DNA of 5,083 nucleotides from Thermoplasmatota archaeon (lineage in GTDB: Archaea > Thermoplasmatota > Thermoplasmata > GCA-020350865 > JAUVCJ01), in NCBI GenBank assembly GCA_030595765.1, contig JAUVCJ010000177.1:1-5083 (forward strand), in the 5' to 3' direction. Made by a program: the position numbers and the translations under genes. Below, one piece after another: positions 1-5,081 of this stretch (positions are counted from its first letter, which is position 1; every line of letters begins with the position of its first letter). The notes under the pieces are model-generated. The model saw nothing but the letters and a program-made list of their open reading frames with translations. It was not told where the DNA came from and searched no databases.

Positions 1-2
1 AC

Positions 3-914
3 AAGAAAAAGCAACTCTGGGACTATGACTCGGTCCTTTTCGTGAACGCATTTGGCCTTACACAGGGACCTGAAAGCATCACACTGGGTTTCGAGCATTC
101 AAAGCTCAGATACATGTATGATCAGGAAGGCATCAATAAAAGGCTCAGTCAGATGCATAAGGAAGCTGCCAGTGGGAAAGAGCTGGTGTTCATAGAGGGC
201 GGCAGGTCGCTTGCTCATGGCGCTTCTCTATACCTTGACCCCTTTTCGGTATCGCAGCAGCTTGGAGCTCGCCTTGTTCTTGTTCTGGCTGGTAACGAAA
301 GCACAATCGATGACCAGGTTGCCCATGTCAGAAGACATATCGATACCTCGAATATTGACTTGGCAGGTGTGATAATCAATAGGGTAACAAACAAGGACGA
401 TTTTGAGAGTTCTTACCTTCCAGACATATTGGAGGCAGGCATCCGGGTGCTTGGTGTCATTCCAAAAATCCCGGAGTTAGAGTCGTACACCATTGGGTTT
501 CTGGAGGATGTTTTGTTTGCCAAAGTAATTGCTGGAGAGCAGGGCCTTGATAGGGTGGTAGAGAACGTCTATGTCGGAGCCATGTCAGCATCGGCGGCTT
601 CGAAGGATCCCATGTTCAAGAGACCCAAAAAGTTGATCATAACCAGTGGGGATCGGAGCGACCTCATCCGGCCAGCACTTGAGAATGACACCTCTGGCAT
701 TGTCCTGACCAATAGCATTCTTCCTCCTGCCAACATTATAGCAGAGGCCACAAGCAGGAATATCCCTCTTCTACAGGTGCCATTCGATACTTTCAGGACT
801 GCAAAGAAGATTGATGACATGGAAGTTCTGCTAACACCGGCTCACCCAGAGAAGTTGGAGATCCTGGCCGACCTTGTAAGGGATAATCTGAATATGAACT
901 TCATTGAACATTGA
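3..914 (+). CDS. BioD-like / DRTGG-domain phosphotransacetylase-family protein, 5' end missing
   Basis: The reading frame is open to the left edge, so the GTG at 42 is probably internal and 303 C-terminal residues are visible. Counting from base 3, residues 1 to about 155 look like the second half of a dethiobiotin-synthetase-type P-loop NTPase domain: a Walker-B-like strand LVFIEGG (61-67), then GVIINRV (122-128) and GVIPKIPEL (151-159). Residues about 165-275 match the DRTGG domain, with its signature region GDRSD at 216-220 followed by SGIVLTNSILPP and PFDTFRTAKKIDD. This is the architecture of COG0857 proteins, which resemble the N-terminal regulatory part of long bacterial phosphotransacetylases but lack the catalytic acetyltransferase domain. 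Full-length members run to about 350 residues, so the missing part should hold the P-loop. The protein is probably cytosolic and nucleotide-binding; a link to acetyl-CoA/acetate metabolism is inferred from the family only. Family assignment is firm, biochemical role is not. Confidence 0.88.
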   Translation, partial: KKKQLWDYDSVLFVNAFGLTQGPESITLGFEHSKLRYMYDQEGINKRLSQMHKEAASGKELVFIEGGRSLAHGASLYLDPFSVSQQLGARLVLVLAGNESTIDDQVAHVRRHIDTSNIDLAGVIINRVTNKDDFESSYLPDILEAGIRVLGVIPKIPELESYTIGFLEDVLFAKVIAGEQGLDRVVENVYVGAMSASAASKDPMFKRPKKLIITSGDRSDLIRPALENDTSGIVLTNSILPPANIIAEATSRNIPLLQVPFDTFRTAKKIDDMEVLLTPAHPEKLEILADLVRDNLNMNFIEH

Positions 915-926
915 ATACCTCAACAG

Positions 927-935
927 CTATTTAAG
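927..935 (+). promoter_or_regulatory. Candidate archaeal TATA-like box for the short downstream ORF
   Basis: CTATTTAAG lies 13 bases after the preceding stop codon and resembles an archaeal TATA box, which would place transcription start near 955-960. A second candidate, AGATATATG at 999-1007, would give a leader of only about 13 bases before the ATG at 1041. The sequence alone does not decide between them, and read-through from the upstream gene is also possible. Confidence 0.25.
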
Positions 936-1030
936 TTACAATTGGCAGTAATATGGAGATGTTTTGCTCTATATGCCTCAATATGGTGGAACAAAGGTAG
1001 ATATATGTCTCAAATCAATACATATTTCAA

Positions 1031-1035
1031 GGTGA
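1031..1035 (+). promoter_or_regulatory. Shine-Dalgarno GGTGA that favours the ATG at 1041
   Basis: GGTGA sits five bases before the ATG at 1041, a textbook archaeal spacing. The alternative in-frame ATG at 1005 has a weaker AAAGGT (993-998) six bases upstream. This site is the main reason for preferring the 47-codon version of the ORF. Confidence 0.45.
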
Positions 1036-1040
1036 AGCAA

Positions 1041-1184
1041 ATGAATACTAACACCTCCAAACAGGACCTGGAATACGACAGCATCTCGATATATCCAGGA
1101 GATTACAGCCGGGATACCAGAAGAAAGCTCCTAATGGCCATGAAGAAACTTGGGATCCATTTTGTCTATGAGCAATATGCCTAG
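1041..1184 (+). CDS. Small hypothetical protein, 47 aa
   Basis: I do not recognise this protein. The start at 1041 is chosen for its GGTGA ribosome site; an ATG at 1005 would give 59 residues, and the frame stays open up to 942. The product is soluble-looking: a polar N-terminus (MNTNTSKQDLEYDS), then a short strand-like stretch ISIYPGD, then a basic helix (SRDTRRKLLMAMKKLG), ending in HFVYEQYA. There is no signal peptide, membrane segment or cysteine. The order strand, basic helix, strand would suit a small nucleic-acid-binding fold or a domain fragment, but that is only an impression. It lies between the DRTGG gene and the convergent ppdK gene, and its TAG overlaps the ppdK stop. The ribosome site and close packing support a real gene; its shortness and lack of a recognised family argue for caution. 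Confidence 0.5.
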   Translation: MNTNTSKQDLEYDSISIYPGDYSRDTRRKLLMAMKKLGIHFVYEQYA

Positions 1185-3823
1185 ATCGACTGTTCCAGCG
1201 CGGCTTGTGCAGCAGCGAGCCTGGCTATCGGCACCCTGAATGGAGAGCAGCTGACATCGTTGAGGCCTAGGTGGTGGCAGAACTTGACCGATTCAGGGTC
1301 TCCGCCATGCTCACCGCAAATGCCTATCTCGATGTCTGGCTTCACGCTTCTGGCCTTTTCCACGCAAATGCGCATCAGGTATCCCACTCCTTCCTTGTCA
1401 ATGGACTGGAACGGGCCAGTTGCGTAAATGCCTTCTTTGACATACCTACCCAGGAACTTGGCTGAATCGTCACGCGAGAACCCACAGGTCATCTGGGTCA
1501 GGTCATTGGTGCCAAACGACAGGAAATCAGCCTCTCTGGCGATAGTGTCGGCGGTCAGGGCAGCTCTGGGAACCTCTATCATTGTTCCTACCTGATAGTC
1601 CAGTTTTCCACTGACATTGAGCTCGGTGGCAACCTTGTCCACGATCTCTTTTATCATTGTGAACTCGTTCACTTTCCCAACCAGCGGGACCTCGATCTGA
1701 ATAACAGGCTTGATGCCCTTTTCCAGGACATTGAGGCCGGCCTCGAATATGGCTCTAGCTTGCATCTCATTGATCTCTGGATACACCACTCCAAGCCTGC
1801 AACCCCTGAATCCCAGCATCGGGTTGAACTCTTTGAGCTGGTCAATTGTGTCTTGAATGTTCTGTGCATCCATTCCCAAGGTCTTTGCCAATTCCTGGAT
1901 GTCCTCTTCCTCTTTTGGAAGGAACTCGTGCAGTGGCGGGTCCAAAAGCCTGATTATCACTGGCAGGCCGTCCATTATCGTGAAAATATCTTCGAAATCC
2001 TTCCTCTGCATTGGCAGGAGCCTGGCCAGTGCTTCTTTGCGCTCTTCAAGGTCGGTAGCCATGACCATTCTCTGCATCCAGGGCAGCCTATCATCTCCGA
2101 AGAACATGTGCTCGGTGCGTGCCAGTCCTATTCCATGGGCTCCGAAGTCCTTTGCTATCTGCACTTCTTTTGGGACCTCGGCATTGGCCTTGACATTCAT
2201 TGTTCTAAACTCGTCAGCCCAGCTCATAAGGGTGTCGAACTCCCCTCCTATCTTTGCCTCGATCGTTGGAAGCTTGCCAAGCATCACTTCTCCTGTGGAG
2301 CCATCGATGGAGATCCAATCCCCCTCTTTCACCTGGATGTCATGGGTCTGGCTATTGCTCATTTTAACGTTGTTGACCTGAAAATATCTCTCATTCTCGT
2401 TGACGTTGATCTTTTCGCATCCTGCAACACAGGATTTTCCCATGCCCCTTGCAACAACTGCGGCATGAGAGGTCATCCCACCTCTAGCAGTCAGTATTCC
2501 TTTGGATACATGCATGCCATGAATGTCCTCAGGCGATGTCTCTGTCCTTACGAGTATGACCTTTTCATCTGTGTCTTCAGCCAGCAGAACTGCCCTGTCC
2601 GAATCGAATACAACCTTTCCTGAAGCTGCGCCTGGAGATGCTTTGAGGCCTCTTGCAATGACATTCCGTTCAGCCTTTGGATCGAACATCGGGTGAAGCA
2701 ACTGATCCAGTTGTGCTGGCTCCATCCTGAGAATGGCCTCTTCTTTGGTTATCAATCCCTCATTGACCATGTCAACAGCCGACTTGACAGCAGCTTGAGC
2801 GGTCCTTTTGCCGTTCCTGGTCTGAAGGATGAATAGCACTCCAGATTCGATCGTGAACTCAAAATCCTGAATGTCTCTATAATGGTTTTCCAGGGTCTGA
2901 TAGACCTGCTTAAGCTCCTCAAACCGTTCTGGCATGTCCTGCTCCATTTGATTGATGGGTTTTGGAGTTCTGATGCCAGCTACTACATCCTCTCCTTGGG
3001 CATTGATCAGATACTCTCCAAAGAATTCTCTCTCGCCTGTGCTGGGATCCCTTGTGAAAGCCACCCCAGTTCCTGAATTCATGCCGATATTGCCAAACAC
3101 CATGGACTGGATATTGACTGCGGTGCCGATATCATGGGGAATTGAGTTCAAGAGCCTGTATTTGGCGGCTCTTTTGTTATCCCATGAGTCAAAGACCGCC
3201 TTAATGGCCAGGTCCAACTGTTCTCTGGGTTTGCTTGGAAAGTCCTTGCCGGTCTTGGTTTTTACAAGTTGCAGATACTCATCAACCAGCTCCGAAAGTG
3301 CAATTTCATCCAGGTCGGTATCAAGCTGGCATCCTTTCTCCTTTTTCTTGGATTCGAGTAATTCATCAAAAAGCTTCATTGGGACACCCAGTACAACGTC
3401 CCCGAACATCTGGATGAGCCTGCGGTAGCAGTCAAGTGCAAAGCGGCAGTCTCCTGACCTTTTTGCCAGTCCCTCAACAGTTTCAGAGTTCAGGCCTAGG
3501 TTGAGGATGGTGTCCATCATACCAGGCATGGAAATGGCTGCGCCTGAGCGCACTGAGACAAGTAGTGGATTGTCGGAATTGCCAAAGCCCTTGCCAGATG
3601 TTTCCAGGGCCTTGATGGCTTCCAGGGTCTGGTCCCAAAGGCCGTCAGGGTAGGAGCCGTTGCCAGCCCTGTAAGCGTTGCATCCTTCGGTCGTTATGGT
3701 AAAGCCGCCTGGCACATTGATGCTGTGATTTGTCATCTCAGCAAGGTTGGCACCCTTTCCACCAAGTAGAGATTTCATGCCAGCATTGCCTTCATTAAAT
3801 GAGTAAACGAATTTTTTAGTCAT
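1181..3823 (-). CDS. ppdK: Pyruvate, phosphate dikinase, complete (880 aa)
   Basis: Interconverts pyruvate + ATP + Pi with phosphoenolpyruvate + AMP + PPi in the cytosol, serving gluconeogenesis or PPi-linked glycolysis. All three parts are present. The N-terminal ATP-grasp nucleotide domain (about 1-340) has GGKGANLAEM at 21-30, SVRSGA around Arg92, and the ATP/Mg cluster Glu322, Gln334 and Arg336 in FILQTRNGKRT. The swivelling phosphohistidine domain has GGMTSHAAVVARGMGK with catalytic His453. The C-terminal PEP/pyruvate TIM barrel (about 540-880) has LARTEHMFF (567-575), RLLDPPLHEFLP with Arg625, MIEVPRAAL with Glu750, GTNDLTQ with Asn773, and CGEHGGDP with catalytic Cys836. Nothing essential is missing. 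Length is slightly above the roughly 874 usual for the family; the excess appears to be about ten residues near 480-500, after the phosphohistidine motif. The ATG at 3823 follows GGAGG at seven bases and gives the expected N-terminus. No regulatory-protein gene adjoins it. Confidence 0.98.
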   Translation of the reverse strand: MTKKFVYSFNEGNAGMKSLLGGKGANLAEMTNHSINVPGGFTITTEGCNAYRAGNGSYPDGLWDQTLEAIKALETSGKGFGNSDNPLLVSVRSGAAISMPGMMDTILNLGLNSETVEGLAKRSGDCRFALDCYRRLIQMFGDVVLGVPMKLFDELLESKKKEKGCQLDTDLDEIALSELVDEYLQLVKTKTGKDFPSKPREQLDLAIKAVFDSWDNKRAAKYRLLNSIPHDIGTAVNIQSMVFGNIGMNSGTGVAFTRDPSTGEREFFGEYLINAQGEDVVAGIRTPKPINQMEQDMPERFEELKQVYQTLENHYRDIQDFEFTIESGVLFILQTRNGKRTAQAAVKSAVDMVNEGLITKEEAILRMEPAQLDQLLHPMFDPKAERNVIARGLKASPGAASGKVVFDSDRAVLLAEDTDEKVILVRTETSPEDIHGMHVSKGILTARGGMTSHAAVVARGMGKSCVAGCEKINVNENERYFQVNNVKMSNSQTHDIQVKEGDWISIDGSTGEVMLGKLPTIEAKIGGEFDTLMSWADEFRTMNVKANAEVPKEVQIAKDFGAHGIGLARTEHMFFGDDRLPWMQRMVMATDLEERKEALARLLPMQRKDFEDIFTIMDGLPVIIRLLDPPLHEFLPKEEEDIQELAKTLGMDAQNIQDTIDQLKEFNPMLGFRGCRLGVVYPEINEMQARAIFEAGLNVLEKGIKPVIQIEVPLVGKVNEFTMIKEIVDKVATELNVSGKLDYQVGTMIEVPRAALTADTIAREADFLSFGTNDLTQMTCGFSRDDSAKFLGRYVKEGIYATGPFQSIDKEGVGYLMRICVEKARSVKPDIEIGICGEHGGDPESVKFCHHLGLNDVSCSPFRVPIARLAAAQAALEQSI

Positions 3824-3830
3824 GGAACAG

Positions 3831-3872
3831 CCTCCAATGTATCTTGAAGGTTAACGCAACCGATGTATTTAA
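3831..3872 (-). promoter_or_regulatory. ppdK promoter: TATA-like box and Shine-Dalgarno
   Basis: Read on the minus strand, TTAAATAC (3872-3865) is a good archaeal TATA-like box. Transcription would start about 25 bases on, near 3844, giving a leader of roughly 20 bases. That leader contains GGAGG (3835-3831) seven bases before the ATG at 3823. The spacing of all three elements agrees with an archaeal leadered gene. No convincing purine-rich BRE is visible upstream of the box. Confidence 0.6.
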
Positions 3873-3896
3873 CCAATGCTCTTTGATGCAGGTTAA
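3849..3896. repeat. Three GGTTAA elements in the ppdK promoter
   Basis: GGTTAA occurs at 3849-3854 and 3891-3896 on the plus strand and as TTAACC at 3869-3874. The three copies are 20 and 22 bases apart, close to two helical turns each. One lies at the predicted transcription start, one overlaps the TATA-like box and one lies just upstream. They could be operator sites for a regulator of ppdK; no regulator is encoded in the window. A/T-rich hexamers also recur by chance. Confidence 0.3.
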
Positions 3897-3913
3897 ACTA
3901 GGGCTCACCGGTT

Positions 3914-3933
3914 GTTTGAGTATGTTTTCAAAC
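3914..3933. repeat. Inverted repeat GTTTGA / TCAAAC
   Basis: Six-base arms at 3914-3919 and 3928-3933 flank an eight-base centre, between the toxin gene and the ppdK promoter. It could be a regulator site upstream of ppdK or a weak hairpin in the tail of the toxin transcript. There is nothing to choose between these. Confidence 0.25.
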
Positions 3934-3953
3934 GAGCAAAACTCATATTATTT

Positions 3954-3975
3954 AAGAAAATGGCGAGGCTCCACC
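3954..3975 (-). terminator. Candidate terminator of the toxin-antitoxin operon
   Basis: Just after the toxin stop, minus-strand GGTGGAGCCTCGCC (3975-3962) can form a short stem with G-U pairs and a four-base loop, and is followed by ATTTTCTT. The T-rich run alone would suit archaeal termination. The stem is weak, so the call is tentative. Confidence 0.3.
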
Positions 3976-3983
3976 AGAAGGCG

Positions 3984-4253
3984 TTAATCGAGCCACCCAT
4001 AACCTTTCCCACGATGTTCAATACGGGCAACTTCGATTACGTTTTTATTGATGCCGTAAATAATACGGTAACTTCCAACTCTTAATCGATAAAGGTCTTC
4101 TCGATCATCAACGCCTTTGAGCTTTTTGATATCCATTCGTTTTGACCCATCACTTAGTTCAATAAGGGCTTTCTTAACCCTCTTTTGAAGGGTTGTAGAA
4201 AGCAATTTATATTCTTTTTGAGCCCTTGGAGACAACAAGATGGTCTTGGCCAT
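3984..4253 (-). CDS. RelE/ParE-family toxin, 89 aa
   Basis: A compact basic protein of the RelE/ParE toxin superfamily, at about its usual length. The N-terminal strand (KTILLSPRAQKEYKLL) is followed by a helical, lysine-rich segment, DIKKLKGVDDREDLYRLRVG, then the diagnostic end SYRIIYGINKNVIEVARIEHRGKGY. Candidate functional residues are Lys44, Lys46, Arg56, Arg58, Arg63, His80, Arg81 and Tyr85, which fall where RelE-type enzymes carry mRNA-cleaving or ribosome-contacting residues. The probable activity is ribosome-dependent mRNA cleavage, though a ParE-like gyrase activity cannot be excluded from sequence. Its ATG shares one base with the antitoxin stop (TAATG), so translation is very likely coupled. 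The frame is intact with no missing core residue, suggesting a functional toxin held in check by its partner. Confidence 0.9.
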   Translation of the reverse strand: MAKTILLSPRAQKEYKLLSTTLQKRVKKALIELSDGSKRMDIKKLKGVDDREDLYRLRVGSYRIIYGINKNVIEVARIEHRGKGYGWLD

Positions 4254-4450
4254 TATAACTCATCCAGGCTAACCCAGTTTTCTTTATTGTCAAGAATTTG
4301 ATATGTTTCTCTCATGAATTCAACATATCTTGTCCTATCGATCAGGTTAACGATAATTTCGTTATAAGTTTCACCTTTGCGCCCAAATGACTTGAGTAGG
4401 TCTCGCACTCCCATATCGACCTGGATGGTGGTAGTTGTCATAGTATCCAT
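4253..4450 (-). CDS. Antitoxin, archaeal RHH-like (DUF7557-like), about 65 aa
   Basis: The N-terminus TTTTIQVDMGVRDLLKSFGRKGETYNEIIVNLID has the pattern of a ribbon-helix-helix DNA-binding domain: a short strand (about residues 5-12) followed by two helices. The acidic tail (YVEFMRETYQILDNKENWVSLDEL) should wrap and neutralise the toxin. This layout is common in archaeal antitoxins paired with RelE-like toxins; the family name is from memory. The ATG at 4450 is chosen because the TATA-like box at 4473-4480 predicts transcription starting there, giving a leaderless message. The ATG at 4441 (MTTTTIQV, 62 aa) fits the usual family start equally well. A longer frame back to a TTG at 4531 would translate through the promoter and operator and is not believable. 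The antitoxin probably represses its own promoter through the half-site cluster directly upstream. Confidence 0.88.
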   Translation of the reverse strand: MDTMTTTTIQVDMGVRDLLKSFGRKGETYNEIIVNLIDRTRYVEFMRETYQILDNKENWVSLDEL

Positions 4451-4480
4451 ATAGTGACTATGGTAGCCATAGTACTTATA
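4439..4480 (-). promoter_or_regulatory. Toxin-antitoxin promoter and dyad operator
   Basis: ACTATGGTAGCCATAGT (4457-4473) is a perfect inverted repeat with seven-base arms around a three-base centre. TATA tetramers lie symmetrically outside it at 4450-4453 and 4477-4480. Further related half-sites are CATAGT (4439-4444) and CATATAGT (4448-4455). Minus-strand TATAAGTA (4480-4473) is the probable TATA box, so the dyad lies between it and the start of transcription. A bound antitoxin dimer there would block assembly or escape of the polymerase. Confidence 0.65.
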
Positions 4481-4506
4481 GCAGCGCTTTCTACTCGTCG
4501 CTGGGG

Positions 4507-4527
4507 GGCGCCATTCATTTATATTGA
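4507..4527 (-). repeat. Inverted repeat copy 1 (TGAATGGCGCC core)
   Basis: The minus strand carries TCAAT, a short A/T spacer, then TGAATGGCGCC. The same arrangement occurs on the plus strand at 4811-4832. The eleven-base core is identical, and the flanking TCAAT and TA are conserved with a spacer differing by one base. This copy covers the stop codon of the small membrane-protein gene. Confidence 0.5.
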
Positions 4528-4775
4528 TCAAAAAACGATAATTGCTGCCCAGATATTCTTATTTTTGCTAATTTATTATAGATTCTTGAATATCGGTAAG
4601 CCATGACAAAGCAGACTATTGACAGCCCCAAAGGGAGATAAACAAGGTAAAACCAATCTGCGGTAGTGAATGTTATATCTTCAATTGGTGGGTCAGTATC
4701 GCCAAAAGTATTCGCTGCGTTACCTGCTAGTGCCAATCCAGCAAATATTAACCCAGCGACAAAAAAATAACGCAT
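4515..4775 (-). CDS. Small two-helix membrane protein, 86 aa, unknown family
   Basis: I do not recognise a family. Two hydrophobic segments are clear: residues about 3-20 (FFVAGLIFAGLALAG) and about 43-61 (YLVYLPLGLSIVCFVMAY). They are separated by an acidic loop (DTDPPIEDITFTTADW) and followed by a basic tail (RYSRIYNKLAKIRISG), which predicts a hairpin in the membrane with the loop outside and the tail in the cytoplasm. The first segment could instead be a signal peptide. The ATG at 4775 lacks a ribosome site. A better-supported start at 4801 (GAGGG six bases upstream) lies in a different frame and would join this frame at a 7-T run, so the true protein may be about 95 residues. The gene precedes the antitoxin by about 65 bases, with a separate promoter between, so it is probably not part of the toxin-antitoxin operon. 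Confidence 0.6.
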   Translation of the reverse strand: MRYFFVAGLIFAGLALAGNAANTFGDTDPPIEDITFTTADWFYLVYLPLGLSIVCFVMAYRYSRIYNKLAKIRISGQQLSFFDQYK

Positions 4776-4798
4776 ATTATTTTCGCTGTTAGCTCACG

Positions 4799-4812
4799 CA
4801 TTTATTTCCCTC
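4799..4812 (-). promoter_or_regulatory. Strong Shine-Dalgarno leading to an out-of-frame ATG
   Basis: Minus-strand GAGGG (4812-4808) is six bases before an ATG at 4801-4799. This is the best ribosome site near the membrane-protein gene, yet its ATG opens a frame that stops after 17 codons (MRELTAKIICVIFLSLG). That frame becomes the membrane-protein frame by one extra T, or one -1 slip, in the T run at 4761-4767. Confidence 0.45.
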
Positions 4813-4832
4813 AATGTATTTTGAATGGCGCC
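4811..4832 (+). repeat. Inverted repeat copy 2 (TGAATGGCGCC core)
   Basis: This is the partner of the repeat at 4507-4527, in opposite orientation and just upstream of the membrane-protein gene. The two GGCGCC ends point outward, so the pair brackets the gene like terminal inverted repeats about 325 bases apart, outer edge to outer edge. I see no transposase and no obvious target duplication. Confidence 0.5.
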
Positions 4833-4859
4833 TCTCTTAAGTCACGTACCCGCACAGAT

Positions 4860-4877
4860 GAGCGCCTAAAGGCGCTC
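4860..4877. repeat. 18-base palindrome GAGCGCCTAAAGGCGCTC
   Basis: Perfect eight-base arms (4860-4867 and 4870-4877) flank a two-base centre. The stem would be strong in RNA or single-stranded DNA. No T-run follows on either strand, so a classical intrinsic terminator is unlikely; a protein-binding or recombination site is possible. Confidence 0.6.
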
Positions 4878-4966
4878 GGACTCAGAGCTGACGCAGCCAG
4901 CACTTGGATAAAGTAATTGCTTCGCTCAGGCATAAAGCCTTCGCCTCGCAACTTGGCTGCGGTACT

Positions 4967-4981
4967 CTGGCCTCTGGCCAG
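4967..4981. repeat. Small hairpin CTGGCC-TCT-GGCCAG
   Basis: Six-base perfect arms surround a three-base loop. It directly overlaps the first copy of the ten-base direct repeat GCCAGCGTGC (4977-4986). Confidence 0.45.
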
Positions 4982-5081
4982 CGTGCGTCGCTTCACTCCG
5001 CACTTGTTCGCAACGAAGTATCATTGCTCACAGCGTTCCTCACTCAAGCGAGGTATCAGCCCAACCCTTCCGCCAGCGTGC
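4977..5081 (+). repeat. Ten-base direct repeat GCCAGCGTGC, two copies
   Basis: Identical copies lie at 4977-4986 and 5072-5081, 95 bases apart. The second belongs to the attC-like sequence at the window end. The span may be one repeat unit of a larger array, but two short copies do not prove it. Confidence 0.35.
5038..5053. repeat. Imperfect hairpin CCTCACTCAAGCGAGG
   Basis: Four outer and two inner base pairs are separated by one A-C mismatch. It lies five bases before the attC-like GCCCAAC. Confidence 0.35.

Noticed and set aside
569..820. Minus-strand frame of 83 codons
   Set aside because: It is antisense to the conserved DRTGG domain, with no ribosome site and no recognisable product.
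1760..2623. Long plus-strand open frame of 287 codons inside ppdK, with several shorter ones (1271-1465, 1857-2381, 2882-3076, 2952-3428, 3235-3417)
   Set aside because: They are antisense to an intact, strongly conserved enzyme. Their translations are rich in Cys, His and Ser with no domain, as expected for shadows of a coding strand.
3867..3898. ATTTAAC ... GTTAAAC as a complete attC site
   Set aside because: The outer cores fit, but the span is only 32 bases, too short for an attC, and it coincides with the ppdK promoter.
3962..3990. GAAGGC followed by GTTAATC as a second attC end
   Set aside because: GTTAATC breaks the GTTRRRY pattern and no matching RYYYAAC with complementary inner arms lies upstream.
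4451..4531. N-terminal extension of the antitoxin to a TTG at 4531
   Set aside because: It would translate through the TATA-like box and operator, lacks a ribosome site, and adds 27 residues not seen in this type of antitoxin.
4811..4996. Minus-strand frame of 61 codons in the dyad-rich region
   Set aside because: Low-complexity Arg/Ala/Ser composition, no ribosome site, no domain; it covers the 18-base palindrome and ends within the inverted repeat.
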